Assembly (NCBI GenBank): GCA_947630185.1
Contig: CANRGT010000010.1
Location: 1-64,000 of the forward strand
Direction: 5' to 3'
From: an uncultured Clostridia bacterium
GTDB taxonomy: Bacteria > Bacillota > Clostridia > TANB77 > CAG-508
DNA length: 64,000 bases
In this document: piece by piece, positions 59,271-64,000 of the stretch
Position numbering within the stretch: position 1 is the stretch's first letter
Layout of the letters: the number at the start of each line of letters is the position of its first letter
The notes under the pieces: generated by a model
The model's input: only the letters and a program-made list of their open reading frames with translations
The model's database searches: none
What the model was told of the DNA's origin: nothing
Made by a program: the position numbers and the translations under genes

Positions 59271-61787
59271 TTACTCTTTTTTATTCTGATTTTTTACTTT
59301 ATATTCATGTAAATTTATTTTAATAATTTTATTTGTATATTCATCTACAACATAATTTAAGTTAAATTCTTCTTGAAGAGTTTTTTCTAGTTTTAAACTA
59401 TCCAAATCTACTGCTACCTCATCTGATAAGTCCATTCCTGAAGGCAAAGTTTGATTAAAGTTATCAAAAAATATGATATTTGAGTAATATAAAATTTTAG
59501 TATCTTCTGGTAAAGTTATTTTATATAAATATAATTCTTCTACATCTAATTTTAGTTGCTCTTCTACCGCATTTGCTTCGCTTAAATGAAATATTTGTAA
59601 ATTGTCTAGTTCTATTTCTTTTTTGCTTGCTAAATAAATATTAGTTTCATATGGTGATTTAATTTTGCAAAATGCTTCTTTTATTAGCTTCAAATAATTT
59701 CTCAAATTATCTATATATATGCTTTCTTCTGTTTGAGGAGTTATGCTAAGTACATTATACTTGTCTTTTTCTACCTCCCTATGTTTTTGATTGTTTATCA
59801 TTTTTATTTTTGTTTTATCTTCTGACATTCCACCAAAAATGTCAAAGTCTTTTGATTTAATTAAATCTATATCATTTTCATATGATTTTTTTAAGTTATC
59901 TAGCTCGGTTTTAATTTTTTCTTCCTGCTCTTTATTTAGCTCATTACTCTTAGTATGATTTAATATTTGAATAGATTGAAGCACTTGCTTCATTGCGAAA
60001 ATGCTATCTGTTTCGTTTTTAGAAAGCTTTCTTTTTTGAATTTCATCTACTTGTTTTCCTAAGTCTTCAAAATCTTCTTCATAATCAAAGGTTTTGCCTA
60101 TCTTTTCTTTGTTTTGCTCTTCTTGTTCTTCTCCTTCATTTAAGCTAGGTAATTCATCTTTATTAGTAAATCTCCAGAATTCAAAAATACTTTTTTTATG
60201 AAGTTCAATTTCATTTAAATAAGTATTTGCATTCTTTATTTTTCTTTCTAAATTGATTTTTTTAAGTTCTTGAGCCTTAACATCAGATTTTAAGTCTTTT
60301 ACTAGTTTTCTTCTTCCGTCTAATTTTGTACATATTTCAATTAAGTCCTCTATTGTATATGGACCATTATTTTGATTTAAAAGTTCTTGTTTTAATTCAG
60401 CTTCATTTGATAACTTGCTTACATCTTTGTTATTATCTTCTTCGCTTACTTTCTGGGCTTTTAATTTTGCTTCCATATCTTCTGCTTGCTTTTTAGCAGA
60501 TTTTTGCATACGTTTTTTATTTGCATCTTTAAAATCTTTTTTTCTATTAGAAAAATAATACTTAACTTTTCCTATAAAACTTTTTTTACACTCTAAGAAT
60601 GTAGAAATTTGCCTTTCTCTATTTAAGTATTCTTGTGTTTGTTCTTGTACTTCTTCTTTTAAAACTTTTAATTTTTCTTGTTCTTCTGTAATCTTTTTAT
60701 CTTCTAATCCTATTAATAATCGTTTTTTGCTCATTTCATTTTGAATGAAGTATATTAGATTAGAATAGGTAATTATGCTCTCAGCTTGTTTAAATTCTTT
60801 TTCATTAATATCTTGTGATTGTTCTTCTTTATCATCTTCTACATTACGCTCATCTTTTTTATTATCGTTTATTTTAAGTTCTTTTTTATTATTTGTTTTT
60901 AACACATCTTTTAGTAGAAAATTAAGCTCTCCATTTTCGCTGATTTCTGCTTTAAATTTATAATCTTCTGGAAGCCCCGTTGCTATAATAAATAAGGCTT
61001 TTATGAGCTTATATAATTCTAATGCTTCATCTTTATTTTCTAAAGATATAACATATGTGCTTTCTAGCTTTTCATATACTTTTGTTTCACCTACTATTTT
61101 TAAAGTCATATTTTTTCTTAAATCATATACTTCAAAAATATTAGGCCACTGTTTTGTAAAGTACCATAAATAATTTTCTAAATCTGCTATCTGGCTTTTT
61201 AAAAGATATTCACCTGAATATTCTTGGTGACTTATAGGAACAAATACGTATTCTTTTCTTCTTGTTTTTTGAGCTTCTATTTGCTTTTTTAGTATATAAA
61301 ATAAAGCAGAATTGTTATATTCATTAGTTGGTACTAACATGAAATATTTATTTGAAATATCTGAATAATAAATTTGCCATATATAATTGTTTGCATATTT
61401 TACTTCATATGGAATTTGTTTTTTTAATTTTTCTTGTTCTTTTTCTAAAGCCCTTATTTCTTCTATTTCTGTGTTACTTAACATACTAAGAAATGTATTA
61501 TGTCTTTCTATATTTTCTTTGCTTTTTGAATCTAAATAATTTGAAATATGTGATGATAATTTATATTTTTCATTTAAATTTGTTAATCTATCTGTTGGAG
61601 TAAGTAGTATATCAATATCTGTAACATCTACATATTGATATACTTTATAGCCCATGTCATCATATGATTTTAAAGGTCTGAAAGAAAAAGGAGTAAATTC
61701 CTTTAAAAATTTAGGTATTTTCTCCAAATTCAAACCTATATAATCTAGCTTTTCTTTTAATTTATCTTCTGCAATTTCTTTAGGCAT
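59271..61787 (-). CDS. Large coiled-coil protein of unknown function
   Basis: 838-aa ORF with multiple K/E-rich heptad regions; no recognised domain. Confidence 0.75.
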   Translation of the reverse strand: MPKEIAEDKLKEKLDYIGLNLEKIPKFLKEFTPFSFRPLKSYDDMGYKVYQYVDVTDIDILLTPTDRLTNLNEKYKLSSHISNYLDSKSKENIERHNTFLSMLSNTEIEEIRALEKEQEKLKKQIPYEVKYANNYIWQIYYSDISNKYFMLVPTNEYNNSALFYILKKQIEAQKTRRKEYVFVPISHQEYSGEYLLKSQIADLENYLWYFTKQWPNIFEVYDLRKNMTLKIVGETKVYEKLESTYVISLENKDEALELYKLIKALFIIATGLPEDYKFKAEISENGELNFLLKDVLKTNNKKELKINDNKKDERNVEDDKEEQSQDINEKEFKQAESIITYSNLIYFIQNEMSKKRLLIGLEDKKITEEQEKLKVLKEEVQEQTQEYLNRERQISTFLECKKSFIGKVKYYFSNRKKDFKDANKKRMQKSAKKQAEDMEAKLKAQKVSEEDNNKDVSKLSNEAELKQELLNQNNGPYTIEDLIEICTKLDGRRKLVKDLKSDVKAQELKKINLERKIKNANTYLNEIELHKKSIFEFWRFTNKDELPSLNEGEEQEEQNKEKIGKTFDYEEDFEDLGKQVDEIQKRKLSKNETDSIFAMKQVLQSIQILNHTKSNELNKEQEEKIKTELDNLKKSYENDIDLIKSKDFDIFGGMSEDKTKIKMINNQKHREVEKDKYNVLSITPQTEESIYIDNLRNYLKLIKEAFCKIKSPYETNIYLASKKEIELDNLQIFHLSEANAVEEQLKLDVEELYLYKITLPEDTKILYYSNIIFFDNFNQTLPSGMDLSDEVAVDLDSLKLEKTLQEEFNLNYVVDEYTNKIIKINLHEYKVKNQNKKE

Positions 61788-61887
61788 TATTTTCCTCCCA
61801 TACGAACTTACACCATAAGTACCTCAAAGTAAACTTAGTACTTTTAAATGTACTTTTAAATGAATTTTGAAAGCGAAATTGGGCTCA

Positions 61888-63321
61888 CTATACTTTTAAA
61901 ACTCCACCAATAGTTTTGTTTAATTTAGTATGCTTGTGTCCTGCTAAAATTGATGCTCCACCTGCAATTACAACAATATCTCCTTCTGTAATGTAGCCTT
62001 CGTCTTTTGCTTTTTGTATTCCGTCATCTATCATTTCATCAATGCTCTCTTTTGGATCTACTAAAATTGTATAAGTATTCCATACTAATGATAATTGTCT
62101 TTCTATTTCTTTGTTTGCTGTTATTACATATATTGGGCATTCTGGCATAAAGCCTGCTATCATTTTAGCTGTTCTTCCCGTGTCTGTATATGCAAATATT
62201 GCTTTTGCATTTAAGTCCATTGCTGTTGAGCATGTAGAATAATTTAAGTTACATTCATAATCTTCTACTGTGCAATCTCTTTCCATCTTTTTAAATCTAT
62301 TCCAATATCTAATAGAGCCTTCTATTGCTTCACATATTCTAACCATTGTTTTTACACATTCTATTGGATACTCTCCCATTGCAGATTCTCCTGATAGCAT
62401 GATACAGCTTGCCATATCATAAACAGCATTTGCAACATCACTAACCTCTGCTCTTGTTGGTCTAGGGTTGTGAATCATTGATTCTAGCATTTGTGTTGCA
62501 ATTACAACTGGCTTTCCTGCTTTATTACATTTTTTTATAAATTCTTTTTGCCTAATTGGAACTTCTTCCATAGGAATTTCTACACCTAAATCTCCTCTTG
62601 CAACCATTATTCCGTCTGATACTTCTAGAATGCTATCAAAATTATCAATTCCTTGTCTATTTTCAATTTTAGAAATAATTTTAATATGTGTTCCGTTATT
62701 CTCTTCTAAAACTTTTCTAATATTTAATACATCTTGTGCACTTCTAACAAATGATGCAGCTATATAGTCAAAACCTGCTTTAATACCAAATATAATGTCT
62801 TCTATATCTTTTTCAGTTGGGCTTGGCAAGTTTATTATTTTGCCTGGAATGTTAATACTTTTAGTATTTGTTAATTCTCCACCATTTATTACTTTACAAA
62901 CAATATTTGTTCCTTCTATTCTTAAAACTTCTATTCTAATAAGTCCGTCATTTATTAATATATTAGTTCCAGGTGTTACTTCATTATATAAATTTTTATA
63001 CGTAATAGATACTTTTTCTTTATTTCCTAAACTGTCATCATTTACTAATGTAAAGATGTCTCCTTCATTTAGCTCTATTCTACCTTCTTCAAATTTACCA
63101 ATTCTAATTTCTGGTCCTTTTGTGTCTAATAGTAGGGCTACTGATTTACCTACATTTTCTCTTGCTTTTTTTACATTTTCAATTCTTTCTTCTTGGTCTT
63201 GATAATTTCCATGTGAAAAGTTTATTCTAGCAACATCCATTCCTGCTAAAATTAAATCTTCCAATACTTTTACATCATCAACAGCTGGACCTAATGTACA
63301 AATGATTTTGGTTTTTTTCAT
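61888..63321 (-). CDS. pyk: Pyruvate kinase
   Basis: KTKIICTLGPAVDD, ARINFSHG, MVARGDLGVEIP, ATQMLESMIHNPRPTRAEVSDVANA. Confidence 0.98.
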   Translation of the reverse strand: MKKTKIICTLGPAVDDVKVLEDLILAGMDVARINFSHGNYQDQEERIENVKKARENVGKSVALLLDTKGPEIRIGKFEEGRIELNEGDIFTLVNDDSLGNKEKVSITYKNLYNEVTPGTNILINDGLIRIEVLRIEGTNIVCKVINGGELTNTKSINIPGKIINLPSPTEKDIEDIIFGIKAGFDYIAASFVRSAQDVLNIRKVLEENNGTHIKIISKIENRQGIDNFDSILEVSDGIMVARGDLGVEIPMEEVPIRQKEFIKKCNKAGKPVVIATQMLESMIHNPRPTRAEVSDVANAVYDMASCIMLSGESAMGEYPIECVKTMVRICEAIEGSIRYWNRFKKMERDCTVEDYECNLNYSTCSTAMDLNAKAIFAYTDTGRTAKMIAGFMPECPIYVITANKEIERQLSLVWNTYTILVDPKESIDEMIDDGIQKAKDEGYITEGDIVVIAGGASILAGHKHTKLNKTIGGVLKV

Positions 63322-63472
63322 TATAATTCCATTCCTTTCTGCTTTAACTTTTGTTAAAGCACAACTCTGTATTTTAAAATGTTATTCCAAATTCAATATA
63401 TTCTATTACTCTAAATATTTATATTTGCAAGTTTTATTTCGTTTTTTATTTTATATTTTTATTATATAAATT

Positions 63473-63997
63473 CTATTTTGTAATCCACTTTACTAAATTT
63501 AAGTTTTCAGAATCTAATAGCATTTCATGTTTTGGCATTACTCTAAATGTATAACCATAGTTTCCTCCATTTACTAAATTTACTTTTGCTTTATAAGTAT
63601 AAGTTCTATTTTCTTCGTCTTTTTCTTCTAATTCCATTGGAATAATAGTAATATCGTCTACTACTCCATTTTCATCTATTTTGCCATAATATACTTGTGC
63701 TTCAATATTTTCTTCTTTAATATTTGGTAATTTAACTTTGCATTTTACTTCTATATTATTACCAGCATCAATCGTAATATTATCTATATTATGCTCTTGC
63801 GAAATTTCTATTTGATCCCATTCATTATATAATGCTTCTTTCCATTCATTATATCTTGCTACTTTTTCTAAATCAGTATAATATTTATTATATAGATTGC
63901 ATAATGGCATATAAAGTTTATCTACATAGTCTGTAAGCATTCTTGATGTACTAAATCTGCCACCAGTAGACATGATAGATTCCTTCATATATTGCAT
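63473..63997 (-). CDS. Alpha-glucan phosphorylase-type protein, C-terminal part (truncated by window edge)
   Basis: FSTSRMLTDYVDKLYMPLCNLY...NYGYTFRVMPKHEMLLDSENLNLVKWI. Confidence 0.75.
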   Translation of the reverse strand: MQYMKESIMSTGGRFSTSRMLTDYVDKLYMPLCNLYNKYYTDLEKVARYNEWKEALYNEWDQIEISQEHNIDNITIDAGNNIEVKCKVKLPNIKEENIEAQVYYGKIDENGVVDDITIIPMELEEKDEENRTYTYKAKVNLVNGGNYGYTFRVMPKHEMLLDSENLNLVKWITK

Positions 63998-64000
63998 CCA

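Overview
This 64 kb window looks like a chromosomal segment from a low-GC, spore-forming Clostridia-type Firmicute. Most of it is housekeeping: tyrS; a wall teichoic acid-type export/polymerase cluster; tsaE-tsaB-rimI; a LonB-like protease; ylxM-ffh-rpsP-khpA-rimM-trmD-rplS; folA-thyA; sigK; mutS-miaB; rpmE; scpA; recX-recA; ytfJ; spoVS; pyk. There is one tRNA-Thr(CGU). I see no CRISPR array, prophage or transposase. The observations most worth checking are: (1) an orphan prepilin-like protein with a C-terminal Hint/intein-like domain that keeps Cys1, TxxH and Asn, with Ser at +1, followed by only a 3-aa C-extein; (2) two ~145 bp elements 27 kb apart that share an identical 20-nt core and have outer and inner stems that differ in a base-pair-preserving way, a candidate structured RNA or hairpin mobile element; (3) a leader with mutually exclusive stems, one sequestering the Shine-Dalgarno of a small zinc-ribbon gene; (4) a compositionally distinct secreted-protein gene bracketed by a 13-bp inverted repeat; (5) unusual repeat-built sequences: heptad ATG repeats at the DacF N-terminus, 25-nt repeats running out of tagD, hairpin repeats after spoVS, and an acidic tail on L19. 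Two genes (rimI, pflX-like) carry single-nucleotide frameshifts that may be real decay or assembly errors. All calls come from reading sequence and motifs; no database search or folding program was run.
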